A stretch of 41,171 nt of DNA from Bacteroides sp. (lineage in GTDB: Bacteria > Bacteroidota > Bacteroidia > Bacteroidales > Muribaculaceae): the NCBI GenBank assembly GCA_023665145.1, contig JAMPEM010000018.1, positions 1 through 41,171 of the forward strand, written 5' to 3'. Below are positions 17,696 to 24,966 of the stretch, piece after piece. How positions within the stretch are numbered: position 1 is the first letter of the stretch; every line of letters begins with the position of its first letter. The notes below the pieces were generated by a model. That model had not been told where the DNA came from. It saw nothing but the letters and a program-made list of their open reading frames with translations, and did no database searches. Both the position numbers and the translations under genes were made by a program.

Positions 17696-18259
17696 TTAGA
17701 TTTTCTGTGTGGCTTCATCATCCTCTATAACAAATATAAATGTCGCATCAGGCAGTCGTAACTGATTACCATGCTGAAGAATCACACGATCACCGAAATG
17801 TAGTTTGGCTCCATTTATAAATGTATCGTTACATTGAGGCTTGCATAAGTAACATTCATGAACTACGTTACCGAGTGGATCTCTCTTTACGTCTACAGTA
17901 AGATGTTGACGACTCATTTTAAGACCTGTTCCGGTATTAATCTGTATAGTGGCATTCGATGATGCACACTCTCTTCCTATAACATTTCTACCCATAATGA
18001 GTCGATAAATACGATTATTGGGCTGTTGTAAAAAATGACCTATCGTCGTATTGGAATTATACCCGCCTACTTGAGTAGCGGCATCAGGCTGATATCCACC
18101 AGCAGATGACTTCTTGGTAGCCACATCAACCATCTTGGTAAAGGGATACGTTTGATGGCATACCGGGCATGTTACAGTAGTATTATCTAAACCTCCTTGA
18201 TTTTTTATTGTTAGAATTGCACCGCATGTCGGGCATTTTTTTTGAATCAAATCGTTCAT
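17696..18259 (-). CDS. Zinc-ribbon and FHA-domain protein (phosphothreonine reader)
   Basis: This soluble 187-residue protein has an N-terminal zinc ribbon (Cys9, Cys12, Cys31, Cys34), a flexible segment, and an FHA domain (about 82-178). The FHA phosphothreonine pocket residues are visible: G-R at 95-96, S-R-Q-H (116-119) and N-D-T-F-I-N-G (144-150). FHA domains bind phosphothreonine peptides, so it is the likely reader of the kinases. The segment before the FHA domain contains P-D-A-A-T-Q-V (59-64 and following), a plausible kinase target, and the C-terminus ends D-E-A-T-Q-K-I. The layout (target Thr on a short arm before an FHA fold) is like the GarA/OdhI proteins of actinobacteria; that parallel is inference. 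It lies 57 bases upstream of the phosphatase gene. Confidence 0.9.
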   Translation of the reverse strand: MNDLIQKKCPTCGAILTIKNQGGLDNTTVTCPVCHQTYPFTKMVDVATKKSSAGGYQPDAATQVGGYNSNTTIGHFLQQPNNRIYRLIMGRNVIGRECASSNATIQINTGTGLKMSRQHLTVDVKRDPLGNVVHECYLCKPQCNDTFINGAKLHFGDRVILQHGNQLRLPDATFIFVIEDDEATQKI

Positions 18260-18329
18260 GACTTATAGTCCTCTTTATTTTTTATTTTATGTTAAAATAA
18301 TTTATCTCGTTCAATGCCGGATAAATTAA

Positions 18330-19049
18330 TTACCATTTCATTATTGGCATATTATCGGAAAATTTCCCCCACATCACCGGATGCTGTTTCCCTCTTGATA
18401 CAGTAGATACGTTTTTGTTCACATAATCAAAAAGTTCTTTAGCCGTAATTATTCTATCGTGATTCGTATCGGCGGATCCTTTTAATCCCTGTGACAGATA
18501 TGTAGTGTACATTCCATTCTTCATTCCCCATCTTTCATAGGATTTTTCATTTCCTCTGGAAGATAAAAACAACATTACATCAGCTTTTTTAGCATCATTA
18601 TCCTCTGTTGATGATGACTTTTTATTCTCCCTGATTTTCCCGGAAAAACAAGCATCTGCAAATATCATTTTGTGTTTACTTTTCCCTTTTGACATTGCAG
18701 CTCTAACTTTGGAGTAAGGCAGACTCCCGTCATAAGCTACAAACCCTCCCGGGTATCCGTGTCCGCTAAAGTAGAAAATAACTTCATCTTCCGCACCGGC
18801 CTTCGAATAAAGTTTCTCCATCTCCTTTATTATATTCGATGATGTCGCTTGTTTGTCCAACAGCAGAATCGATGTTGCCATCTTGTTTAAGAGACACAAA
18901 TCGTGAAATGTTTTTGCATCTTTTGCAGGCAATTTCAAATCATTCTTTGTGCCCGGATAATCAGATACCCCGGCACAAACTAAATATACTTTAGCGTGAG
19001 TACTTACTGCAAAGATAAATATGCTGAGTAGAAAAATTATCCTTCTCAT
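18330..19049 (-). CDS. Exported caspase-like (C14) peptidase with an EF-hand loop
   Basis: This 239-residue protein has a signal peptide (about 1-19, cut near T-H-A/K) followed by a caspase-fold domain. The catalytic dyad is clear: His97 in F-S-G-H-G and Cys134 in A-D-A-C-F-S-G. Near the C-terminus residues 194-205 (D-T-N-H-D-R-I-I-T-A-K-E) fit a 12-residue EF-hand loop with acidic or Asn ligands at positions 1, 3, 5 and Glu at 12. Family C14 enzymes usually cut after Arg/Lys (metacaspase-like) or Asp; the preference here is unknown. Because it is exported, its substrates should be periplasmic or surface proteins. It lies 70 bases upstream of the FHA gene and probably starts the FHA-phosphatase-kinase run, although I found no clear promoter in front of it. 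Confidence 0.88.
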   Translation of the reverse strand: MRRIIFLLSIFIFAVSTHAKVYLVCAGVSDYPGTKNDLKLPAKDAKTFHDLCLLNKMATSILLLDKQATSSNIIKEMEKLYSKAGAEDEVIFYFSGHGYPGGFVAYDGSLPYSKVRAAMSKGKSKHKMIFADACFSGKIRENKKSSSTEDNDAKKADVMLFLSSRGNEKSYERWGMKNGMYTTYLSQGLKGSADTNHDRIITAKELFDYVNKNVSTVSRGKQHPVMWGKFSDNMPIMKW

Positions 19050-19120
19050 CGTAATATAACTAATCTTGAAATCCTATTATTACGATTAATCGCTGATATT
19101 GATTAAATATTAAATAGGGG

Positions 19121-19150
19121 AGAGATGGGAATATTCATATTCCCATCTCT
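19121..19150 (-). terminator. Perfect 14-bp hairpin after the large EF-hand gene
   Basis: Arms 19121-19134 and 19137-19150 pair perfectly around a two-base centre. The hairpin lies six bases beyond the stop of the minus-strand gene at 19157. The minus-strand sequence that follows is C-rich and then AT-rich, without a clean T run, so it may terminate weakly or protect the 3' end. It marks a likely transcript boundary before the caspase gene. Confidence 0.55.
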
Positions 19151-19156
19151 AATATT

Positions 19157-20659
19157 TTATGCCATTCCGTCTATTGTTGGGTCAATATAATCATTACCAT
19201 CAAGGCTATTGTCAGTATACAAGTCTTCACTTGTACCCATTTCTATATCTTGAACACCGCTTTCTGCTGTATAATTGGATGTTACATCGTATGAGTCATT
19301 AGCGATATAATTATCATTTGGATTCACCTCATTGTATTCCACATGAGCCATATCTGCTTGAGTCCCTATGACATCAGCCTCCACTCCTGTCACATCAGCA
19401 TTTTGAGCAACAGTTACTTCTGCTTCCGCGCCTGTCACTTCAGCTGTCGGATTTTCCTCGACATCTACTTGAACATCAGCGATATCAGCTTTGGAGATAG
19501 TCGTATCATCGTTTATGCCAACCACTTCAACACCGGTATCGGCAAGATTATCGTCAGAAGATTCAATGATTTCTGAATTTTCGTCAGCATGATTACCGGT
19601 TAATATTTCCTCACCGTTTTGTTCATTGCCTGTATCTTGACTATAATCCAAATTGTCTCCTTCATGTCCCGACTGCTCTTCTGACATACTTCTTTGAGCC
19701 ATGAGTTCCTCATTTACTCGATAGCCGCCTAAAGACTCCACTGTTACTCCGCCATCGCGGATATCAATGTATTCACTTTGGTCAATCTTTCCATCATGAT
19801 TTTGGTCATAGGCCATGACATCGAATGTCTGATCATTATCAAGGTCAATAACATATACATCCTGACCATTAATTTTGAGCAAACCGAGATTCGTATTGTT
19901 CTCATCGTCATGCACCACGGCAAGCACCTCAAATTCTGACTCTCCTTCTCCACCTGTATGACCGGGTGTATGTGTAGTTTGATTACCTGTACGCGTTGGT
20001 GTGTCAGTTGTTTCTCTTACACGATTCGCCTCATCATTGTTGTTATTTGTATTGGAAGTCGTATCATCGTGTTTAACGTAAATATGTTCTTCATGCACAG
20101 TTGTAGTGTGGTGTGCTGTATGACTTGAAGCGACAGAACCATGTTCAGGAGTAATATTATCCCATTCAAAATTTGCACTCCATTCATTTCTTTCTGCAGC
20201 AGACATACTATTCCATTCACTAGATGTATATGTGCCATACACTTTACCGTGCCATTCAAATGCTCCACCGGGACCCACTTCCTCACGAGCTGCGGCAAAA
20301 GCTTCATCGAAGCTCATGTCGTCAGTCACATTGTGAGCCACTTTAACATTATCGTTAACAAGCCAATCAGGTCTATCTTCAGTATCGCTCTTTTGGGCTG
20401 CCTCATCACCATCGTTCTTGGCCATTGAAGTAAGACCGACGGCAAGACCTCCAAGAAGGATTCCTCCACCTATTCCTGCAGCTGCTTTAGCTCCTTTTGA
20501 CATCCCTTTTGCATGACGCTCAGCCTGCTCTTCATTGGGTGTGTTTGTATCTTCTATTAATTGCTCGTTGTCCCTGTTTTGTGACTGAAGATTATCATAT
20601 TGAGTCTCTTCATTTTTCTGATTAAAATCAGGACGATCGTAGATTGTATTTTCGTTCAT
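19157..20659 (-). CDS. Acidic EF-hand protein with glycine-zipper hydrophobic segment (unknown function)
   Basis: I do not recognise this 500-residue protein as a named family. It has a polar N-terminus containing E-E-T-Q-Y (17-21), a Gly/Ala-rich hydrophobic stretch (about 56-80, G-x-G-G-G-x-x-x-G-G spacing) that may cross the membrane, a His-rich motif H-H-T-T-T-V-H (183-189), and two acidic calcium-binding-type loops: D-L-D-N-D-Q-T-F-D (272-280) and a canonical EF-hand loop D-Q-N-H-D-G-K-I-D-Q-S-E (285-296). The C-terminal third is acidic with degenerate short repeats (about 395-440, A-D-V-T-G-V/A-E-A motifs). It is a paralogue of the protein at 22668-23417, which has the same parts in the same order. 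There is no cleavable signal peptide. Confidence 0.75.
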   Translation of the reverse strand: MNENTIYDRPDFNQKNEETQYDNLQSQNRDNEQLIEDTNTPNEEQAERHAKGMSKGAKAAAGIGGGILLGGLAVGLTSMAKNDGDEAAQKSDTEDRPDWLVNDNVKVAHNVTDDMSFDEAFAAAREEVGPGGAFEWHGKVYGTYTSSEWNSMSAAERNEWSANFEWDNITPEHGSVASSHTAHHTTTVHEEHIYVKHDDTTSNTNNNNDEANRVRETTDTPTRTGNQTTHTPGHTGGEGESEFEVLAVVHDDENNTNLGLLKINGQDVYVIDLDNDQTFDVMAYDQNHDGKIDQSEYIDIRDGGVTVESLGGYRVNEELMAQRSMSEEQSGHEGDNLDYSQDTGNEQNGEEILTGNHADENSEIIESSDDNLADTGVEVVGINDDTTISKADIADVQVDVEENPTAEVTGAEAEVTVAQNADVTGVEADVIGTQADMAHVEYNEVNPNDNYIANDSYDVTSNYTAESGVQDIEMGTSEDLYTDNSLDGNDYIDPTIDGMA

Positions 20660-20742
20660 AATTGTAAAATGTTTTTGAGAAGAGAAAAGTGTTGTTTGAA
20701 TGTTTTTGTTTTTTTGCGGAGAGATATGGCGGTTGTTTATAT

Positions 20743-21291
20743 TTATTTTATTGGATTTTTCTTTTGAAGTTCAGCTCGCAATAATTCCTTTTTTAACTTT
20801 TCAGCTTTCAATAAACACATTTGTTTATCAGCCGTTTTTTTGTCTCTTTTAAATTCAGATACGCTTCTGTTTCTTTCCCATTTCATTGAATCATAAGCTT
20901 GCCGGCTTTCCTTTATTTTACCATCAAGAATGCTGATTTCTGCATCCAATTCTTTAATCTTTTTTATATCTTCCGGATTTGGTGCAGAATTGTTGACTAT
21001 TGCGTCCAATCGTTGACTTGCTTCAGATACAGTATTTAAATCAGTATTATTTGTAGTTCCTGTATTATTTTGCGGTCCCATAAGCATTAACAATCCTTGA
21101 TTGTTTGTTACTATTGGGCGTTTGTTTCCATTATTTTTCTTTGATGGTTTAGTGGGTCTTTTATTTTGAGTGTTATTTTTGATTTTTATATTTGGTATGG
21201 TTTGTGCATATACAGGAGCAACAAAACTCACCACAATAATCAAAGCGAAAATCTTAGCAATTTGATGTAACCTCTTATTTATAGTTCTCAT
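20743..21291 (-). CDS. Exported coiled-coil protein of unknown function
   Basis: The 182-residue product has a long signal peptide (about 1-29, hydrophobic I-F-A-L-I-I-V-V-S-F-V-A-P-V, ending Y-A-Q). It then has a basic, Asn/Lys/Pro-rich segment (32-60) and a charged helical C-terminal half (about 88-180), with heptad-like spacing that suggests a coiled coil. I recognise no enzymatic motif. The gene starts 10 bases after the LRR gene and precedes the EF-hand gene by 83 bases, so all three are probably co-transcribed. It is likely a periplasmic structural or adaptor protein. Confidence 0.7.
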   Translation of the reverse strand: MRTINKRLHQIAKIFALIIVVSFVAPVYAQTIPNIKIKNNTQNKRPTKPSKKNNGNKRPIVTNNQGLLMLMGPQNNTGTTNNTDLNTVSEASQRLDAIVNNSAPNPEDIKKIKELDAEISILDGKIKESRQAYDSMKWERNRSVSEFKRDKKTADKQMCLLKAEKLKKELLRAELQKKNPIK

Positions 21292-21301
21292 AATGTTGAT
21301 T

Positions 21302-22414
21302 TTATTTGGATTTTGCTTTGATGTTTTTCAATATACTCCCTTCAATATCCCTAACTATTGTGCCTGTTTCATTGATATTGTATAAATTAATGTCCATATC
21401 CGTCGGGATATTACTCATCACACATTTGTTGTAATTAACCAGATCCTTTTCAGGAACATAGAGGGTAACTTCAGGATTCCAAACCACAAACAGCAGGACA
21501 CCGCGACTCTTCCCCGGTTCACTCAAAACCAAATTCGTCAAGATATTCCCTTTGGGTCGGGATGAAATTTCTATCTCATGTAAATTCTCGAGAGTAGAAA
21601 AAGAATCGTATGAGATTTTCGATAGTTGGGAAGGTATGATAATCTTTTCAATTTTAGAACATCCCCAAAACGTATTTCCGGTAATCTCATTAACAGATTC
21701 CGGAATCTCAAAAACACCTTCTATTCCGACAGGAACTTTGAGAGATTTTGTCTCCTTATGATACAGACAATTATCCGGTGTATCGTATGTAGATTTCTCA
21801 TTTTCATCTACAGGTTCACTCAAAGAGATATTCTCCAAATATGAAAGCTCTTCAAAATTTTTTACCAGCGTCGTGCCAAAAGGAATTTTTATATCTTTCA
21901 GATTTTCTGACCATCTATATGGATAAAAATCAATCTCTTTCCATGAAGAACCGAAGTTGACATCCCTTAATAATTTACAATTATTAAATGCATCATCCGA
22001 TACCTTGACTTGCTTCTTGGGATAAGTAATCTCTATCAAATTTTCACATCCGTCAAACGCAAATGGTGCGATGCTGTCAATGGTTTCTGGCATCTTGATA
22101 CCACTTATTCCCGTTTGTCCGGCGAATGCCATTGGGCCAATCTGCGTAATATCATAATTTTTCCCATTGTCAATAACACAAGCGGGTATGACAATCTCTC
22201 CTTTAATGATATTTTCTTTGCCAATCGGCTCATTAATAGAACCCCCATAAGTGACTCTTGCTCTATGCGCATTCCCGTTTTTTGATATCACTTCAAAATA
22301 TAACGTATTATTGTTATCATCTGTATATGAAAAATCGTATGCCAATCCTTCGAAGGAAATTAACGCAAGTGACATCGTCAATATTGAAGCGGCTATGGAT
22401 CTTGATGGTCTCAT
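21302..22414 (-). CDS. Exported BspA-like leucine-rich-repeat protein
   Basis: The 370-residue product has a signal peptide (about 1-25, ending E-G-L-A-Y) and a series of LRR_5/BspA-type repeats. These show the signature I-x-x-x-A-F-x-G-C-x-x-L-x-x-I-x-I-P (for example M-A-F-A-G-Q-T-G-I, A-F-D-G-C-E-N-L, A-F-N-N-C-K-L-L, T-F-W-G-C-S-K-I). BspA proteins in Bacteroidales are surface or periplasmic proteins that mediate binding, including adhesion. No C-terminal sorting domain is seen. It heads a three-gene group with the coiled-coil and large EF-hand genes; a bidirectional terminator separates it from the gene upstream, so it should have its own promoter in 22415-22530, though none matches the consensus well. 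Confidence 0.87.
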   Translation of the reverse strand: MRPSRSIAASILTMSLALISFEGLAYDFSYTDDNNNTLYFEVISKNGNAHRARVTYGGSINEPIGKENIIKGEIVIPACVIDNGKNYDITQIGPMAFAGQTGISGIKMPETIDSIAPFAFDGCENLIEITYPKKQVKVSDDAFNNCKLLRDVNFGSSWKEIDFYPYRWSENLKDIKIPFGTTLVKNFEELSYLENISLSEPVDENEKSTYDTPDNCLYHKETKSLKVPVGIEGVFEIPESVNEITGNTFWGCSKIEKIIIPSQLSKISYDSFSTLENLHEIEISSRPKGNILTNLVLSEPGKSRGVLLFVVWNPEVTLYVPEKDLVNYNKCVMSNIPTDMDINLYNINETGTIVRDIEGSILKNIKAKSK

Positions 22415-22525
22415 TTTCCCCGTTTTAGTCTGAGTTGATTATCTCAACTGTATTTCTAATCTGAGAAGAATATTCTCTTAAATTATTTAAGGAGTAGAGT
22501 AGGTTAGAGGATAATAATTATAGTC

Positions 22526-22572
22526 AAAAAATTAGGCCGGAATGCCGGAATATCCAGACTCCGGCCTTTTTT
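22526..22572. terminator. Bidirectional rho-independent terminator
   Basis: An 8-bp GC-rich stem (22534-22541 with 22560-22567) is flanked by six T on the plus strand after 22566 and by six A at 22526-22531, which read as T on the minus strand after the hairpin. The loop holds a second small C-C-G-G repeat. It closes the minus-strand EF-hand gene that ends at 22668 and insulates the LRR gene. Confidence 0.8.
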
Positions 22573-22667
22573 ATATTTTTTGAGAATCTTAGGATTGAAG
22601 AAAAGTATGTTTCAAACATTGATTTTCACACAATTCTTGCAATCTGGATGGTTGAAAGCGTCTTTGA

Positions 22668-23417
22668 TTACCCTACAAACGAATCAACGTCTGCATCATT
22701 AACGTAATCCGGCATATCCATATCATTATTCATTGACAAATCATGACCGGCATCTGCAGTATAATCAATCACCGGCTCTGTCGGCTCCGGCTCAAGATTT
22801 ATTTGTGCTACGTTAGTGCTTTGGGCATTATTCTGGAACGTATTCATTGAGACATGATCGTTTGTTACATCTACAACCTCTCCTTCATCTATTTCGAAAT
22901 TGTTATTAACGTCTGTCCATCTTTGATTAGCTTCGCCGTCAAGATCTGTATCCATGTATACTGAATGAACACCGTCTTCTTTCACCGTAGCCATATCTCC
23001 GATGTGCTGTCCGTCACCATCTACAAGATGAGTATATTCAAGCACCTCAGCTGTCTCTGTGGGTGGAACATTTTCATCTCCTGTATGGTCTACATACACA
23101 TGATGAACTGTAGTGTGGGTGACTACCTCAGCTACCGGCTCCGGAGCTTCGGCCTTTTCTGCCAAGACATCCTCCTCATTATTGAGAGCTTCACCTTCTG
23201 CAGCATTGGCTTCTCCAGGCCACAAAGCTGCAGCGCCGATTCCTGCACCTATACCACCGGCTACTCCGGCTGCGGCGCTAACCACTGTAGCTTTGCTTGA
23301 TTTCTTTCCATGCTCTTCCACTACTTCATTCTCAGCACCTTCCATGTTTACATTCTCTACATGGTTAAGTTCCGTTGCTTCATTCACCATTTGAGTTTTT
23401 TCGTTCAGATTCTCCAT
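22668..23417 (-). CDS. Small EF-hand paralogue with glycine-zipper segment (unknown function)
   Basis: This 249-residue acidic protein is a paralogue of the 500-residue protein at 19157-20659. The shared order is: an N-terminal T-Q site (E-K-T-Q-M, 6-10), a basic K-K-S-S-K before a Gly/Ala-rich hydrophobic stretch (about 44-65), a His motif H-T-T-V-H-H (101-106), two calcium-type loops (D-T-D-L-D-G at 156-161; D-V-N-N-N-F-E-I-D-E-G-E, 169-180) and an acidic tail with D-Y-T-A-x-x-G. The start is set by the promoter: an upstream TTG codon at 23459 lies inside the -7 box, so it cannot be translated, and the first usable ATG is at 23417. It has its own promoter and terminator, so it is monocistronic. 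No known family is assigned. Confidence 0.78.
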   Translation of the reverse strand: MENLNEKTQMVNEATELNHVENVNMEGAENEVVEEHGKKSSKATVVSAAAGVAGGIGAGIGAAALWPGEANAAEGEALNNEEDVLAEKAEAPEPVAEVVTHTTVHHVYVDHTGDENVPPTETAEVLEYTHLVDGDGQHIGDMATVKEDGVHSVYMDTDLDGEANQRWTDVNNNFEIDEGEVVDVTNDHVSMNTFQNNAQSTNVAQINLEPEPTEPVIDYTADAGHDLSMNNDMDMPDYVNDADVDSFVG

Positions 23418-23456
23418 ATTGTTGTTAATTTTGGTTACGTTATTTGTTTGTGTTAG

Positions 23457-23487
23457 CAAAATTACAATATCATTTTCTCAGATGCAA
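23457..23487 (-). promoter_or_regulatory. Bacteroides-type promoter of the small EF-hand gene
   Basis: On the minus strand a TTG (23485-23487) is followed after 20 bases by TAATTTTG (23457-23464). This fits TTG, 19-20 bases, TAnnTTTG. Transcription would start near 23449, giving a leader of about 32 bases before the ATG at 23417. Confidence 0.78.
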
Positions 23488-23559
23488 GTTTTAATTACCT
23501 TTCTTTATAAACTATGCTCATTTATTGATGAAATTGTATTTTTGATTTCATATCTCTTC

Positions 23560-24378
23560 CTAAGATATAAATTTTGACCCGCAACCGGGACATTTAGGCA
23601 TTTCTTTAATCAGGAAATAGGGCATATTACCTACAAACTTATGACACTTTGGACAATGATAGTTCCTTAGGAATTTCTCTGTTACCTGTTTTAATTCTGC
23701 TTCCGAGTTATCTTTAACTCTCATCACAAGCACAATCACCATGAATAAAAATGCTATCGCTGAAAATATCCACATACCTGTCTGGATCTCTTTCCCAAGA
23801 CTCAATGAATTTGCGAATCCGGCAATGGCTGCACCGCCAATTGTAAAAATCGGCGAAATTGACATCATGATTCCCAGACGTTTGCGCCGTTTTGAAATCT
23901 GGTCTTTCTCATATTCAAACTCTTCCCATACAGCCTGAAGAGGCCGTATGTCTACAGTTTGCTGATTTCCACCGCCACCACCAACATTGGCAGCCACACC
24001 ATTAACATTGTCCAATATCTTCTTCCCCAGAATCTCTGCTTCTGCAAGTATTGATTGAAGATCCAGACAATAATAATCACCTCCCAACATCACTTGACTC
24101 ATTGCATCAATTGAACGCTGCTGAATCTGCATCCCATCTACAAATGTTTTATTAAGTGACTTGAGATTAGCTATCGTCATATTTCCTTTTGCATCAATGA
24201 CAAGGCTGCAATGCGCCCTGTCATTATTTTTGTCAAGTCGACTGACGCTTCCGGGCACCGGCTGCATCGTGCTGACAACTCCGGAAGCTCGCCTTCCGCA
24301 TTTATAGACAGCAAGTTCAAGTCTGTTCCCTTCATTAGATCTCCCTATCAATATCTTTGAATCATTAATATATTTCAT
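23560..24378 (-). CDS. Membrane FHA-domain protein with C-terminal zinc ribbon
   Basis: The 272-residue protein starts with an FHA-like domain (about 7-108). It shows I-G-R (11-13), R-A-H-C-S (54-58) in place of the usual S-R-x-H, and L-N-K-T-F-V-D-G (75-82). A Gly-rich linker (about 130-138) leads to a basic region and two membrane helices (about 170-190 and 203-219). The C-terminus is a zinc ribbon with Cys242, Cys245, Cys263 and Cys266. Both ends face the cytoplasm if the two helices form a hairpin. It is probably a second phosphothreonine reader, fixed to the membrane near the kinases. It stands alone between the LytTR gene and the small EF-hand gene. Confidence 0.82.
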   Translation of the reverse strand: MKYINDSKILIGRSNEGNRLELAVYKCGRRASGVVSTMQPVPGSVSRLDKNNDRAHCSLVIDAKGNMTIANLKSLNKTFVDGMQIQQRSIDAMSQVMLGGDYYCLDLQSILAEAEILGKKILDNVNGVAANVGGGGGNQQTVDIRPLQAVWEEFEYEKDQISKRRKRLGIMMSISPIFTIGGAAIAGFANSLSLGKEIQTGMWIFSAIAFLFMVIVLVMRVKDNSEAELKQVTEKFLRNYHCPKCHKFVGNMPYFLIKEMPKCPGCGSKFIS

Positions 24379-24428
24379 TGTATATTTCCCCTATTTTCTT
24401 ATTCGATATAAAACTGTTATTTCTTATG

Positions 24429-24444
24429 GCAATCATATGATTGC
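24429..24444. promoter_or_regulatory. Perfect 16-base palindrome upstream of the membrane FHA gene
   Basis: The sequence GCAATCATATGATTGC is its own reverse complement. It lies 51-66 bases before the FHA start codon at 24378, where an operator for a dimeric regulator would be expected. It is too short-looped to be a transcription terminator. No copy was noticed in front of the other island genes. Confidence 0.5.
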
Positions 24445-24463
24445 GTCATTTATTTTTTTACTG

Positions 24464-24506
24464 CATCTCCGGTTAAAATTCCCTTTGGAAATTTTAACCG
24501 GAGATG
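24464..24506. terminator. Perfect 17-bp inverted repeat between the LytTR and FHA genes
   Basis: Arms 24464-24480 and 24490-24506 pair perfectly around a 9-base loop. It begins 38 bases after the LytTR stop codon in the direction of transcription. The T-rich side lies on the plus strand, and the minus strand continues with A, so it is not a textbook minus-strand terminator. It may still end or process the LytTR transcript. Confidence 0.5.
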
Positions 24507-24543
24507 TTTATTTCCTATTTACTTTGCCTTGGCATTAGACAAT

Positions 24544-24909
24544 TTATCCTAACACTCCGGAATAAACTCCCCGCAATTGTTTCAATGCTTCCTTTGAAAC
24601 CGTAGTAACAAAGACAAAGTTTTCATTATCACTTAGATATAACTTTTGCTGCGGGATGTTGATTCGATATACGTACTGCAAATTTACTATGTGTCTTTTC
24701 CCTACTCTGGCAAATGTCACAGCTGATTCTCCCAAAGTATTGACAAGCACTTGCTGCATCTGAGACAAATTCATACCAACCATAGCCTTAACTTTGTTAG
24801 TCATGATGATATTAGTATAATTACCATCTGATTCAAATGCTATAATTTTATCAAATTCTATTCGTAAGAATTCATCTCTTGAATTTATTATCAAATATTT
24901 GTTACTCAT
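24544..24909 (-). CDS. Stand-alone LytTR DNA-binding regulator
   Basis: The 121-residue product is nearly all one LytTR domain. It shows I-I-A-F-E-S-D-G-N-Y-T-N (22-33) and the later F-A-R-V-G-K-R-H-I-V-N-L-Q-Y-V (about 86-100), which match the conserved [YF]-x-x-[VI]-H-[KR]-S-[YF]-[LI]-V-N region in style, with Gly-Lys-Arg in place of His-Lys-Ser. There is no receiver domain or membrane segment. LytTR proteins bind direct repeats upstream of target promoters. Its place at the start of the signalling island suggests it regulates part of it (inference). It has its own strong promoter. Confidence 0.87.
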   Translation of the reverse strand: MSNKYLIINSRDEFLRIEFDKIIAFESDGNYTNIIMTNKVKAMVGMNLSQMQQVLVNTLGESAVTFARVGKRHIVNLQYVYRINIPQQKLYLSDNENFVFVTTVSKEALKQLRGVYSGVLG

Positions 24910-24966
24910 GATGCAGTATCTTTGATTAGGATTAATATCATTTTATTTTATCATTATATATACGCG

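Noticed and set aside
19083..19092. The 10-base palindrome CGATTAATCG upstream of the caspase gene as an operator
   Set aside because: It is short and AT-rich enough to arise by chance in this genome, and no second copy or promoter alignment supports it.
5705..24909. Anti-phage defence or abortive-infection island built on kinase plus caspase
   Set aside because: The caspase-like protein has a clear signal peptide, so it acts outside the cytoplasm, and there is no nuclease, NTPase or reverse transcriptase in the island. Defence is not excluded, but nothing in the sequence supports it.
5705..24909. TerY-P type kinase-phosphatase-vWA triad or type VI secretion regulator
   Set aside because: No von Willebrand A domain protein and no secretion-system genes are present in the window.
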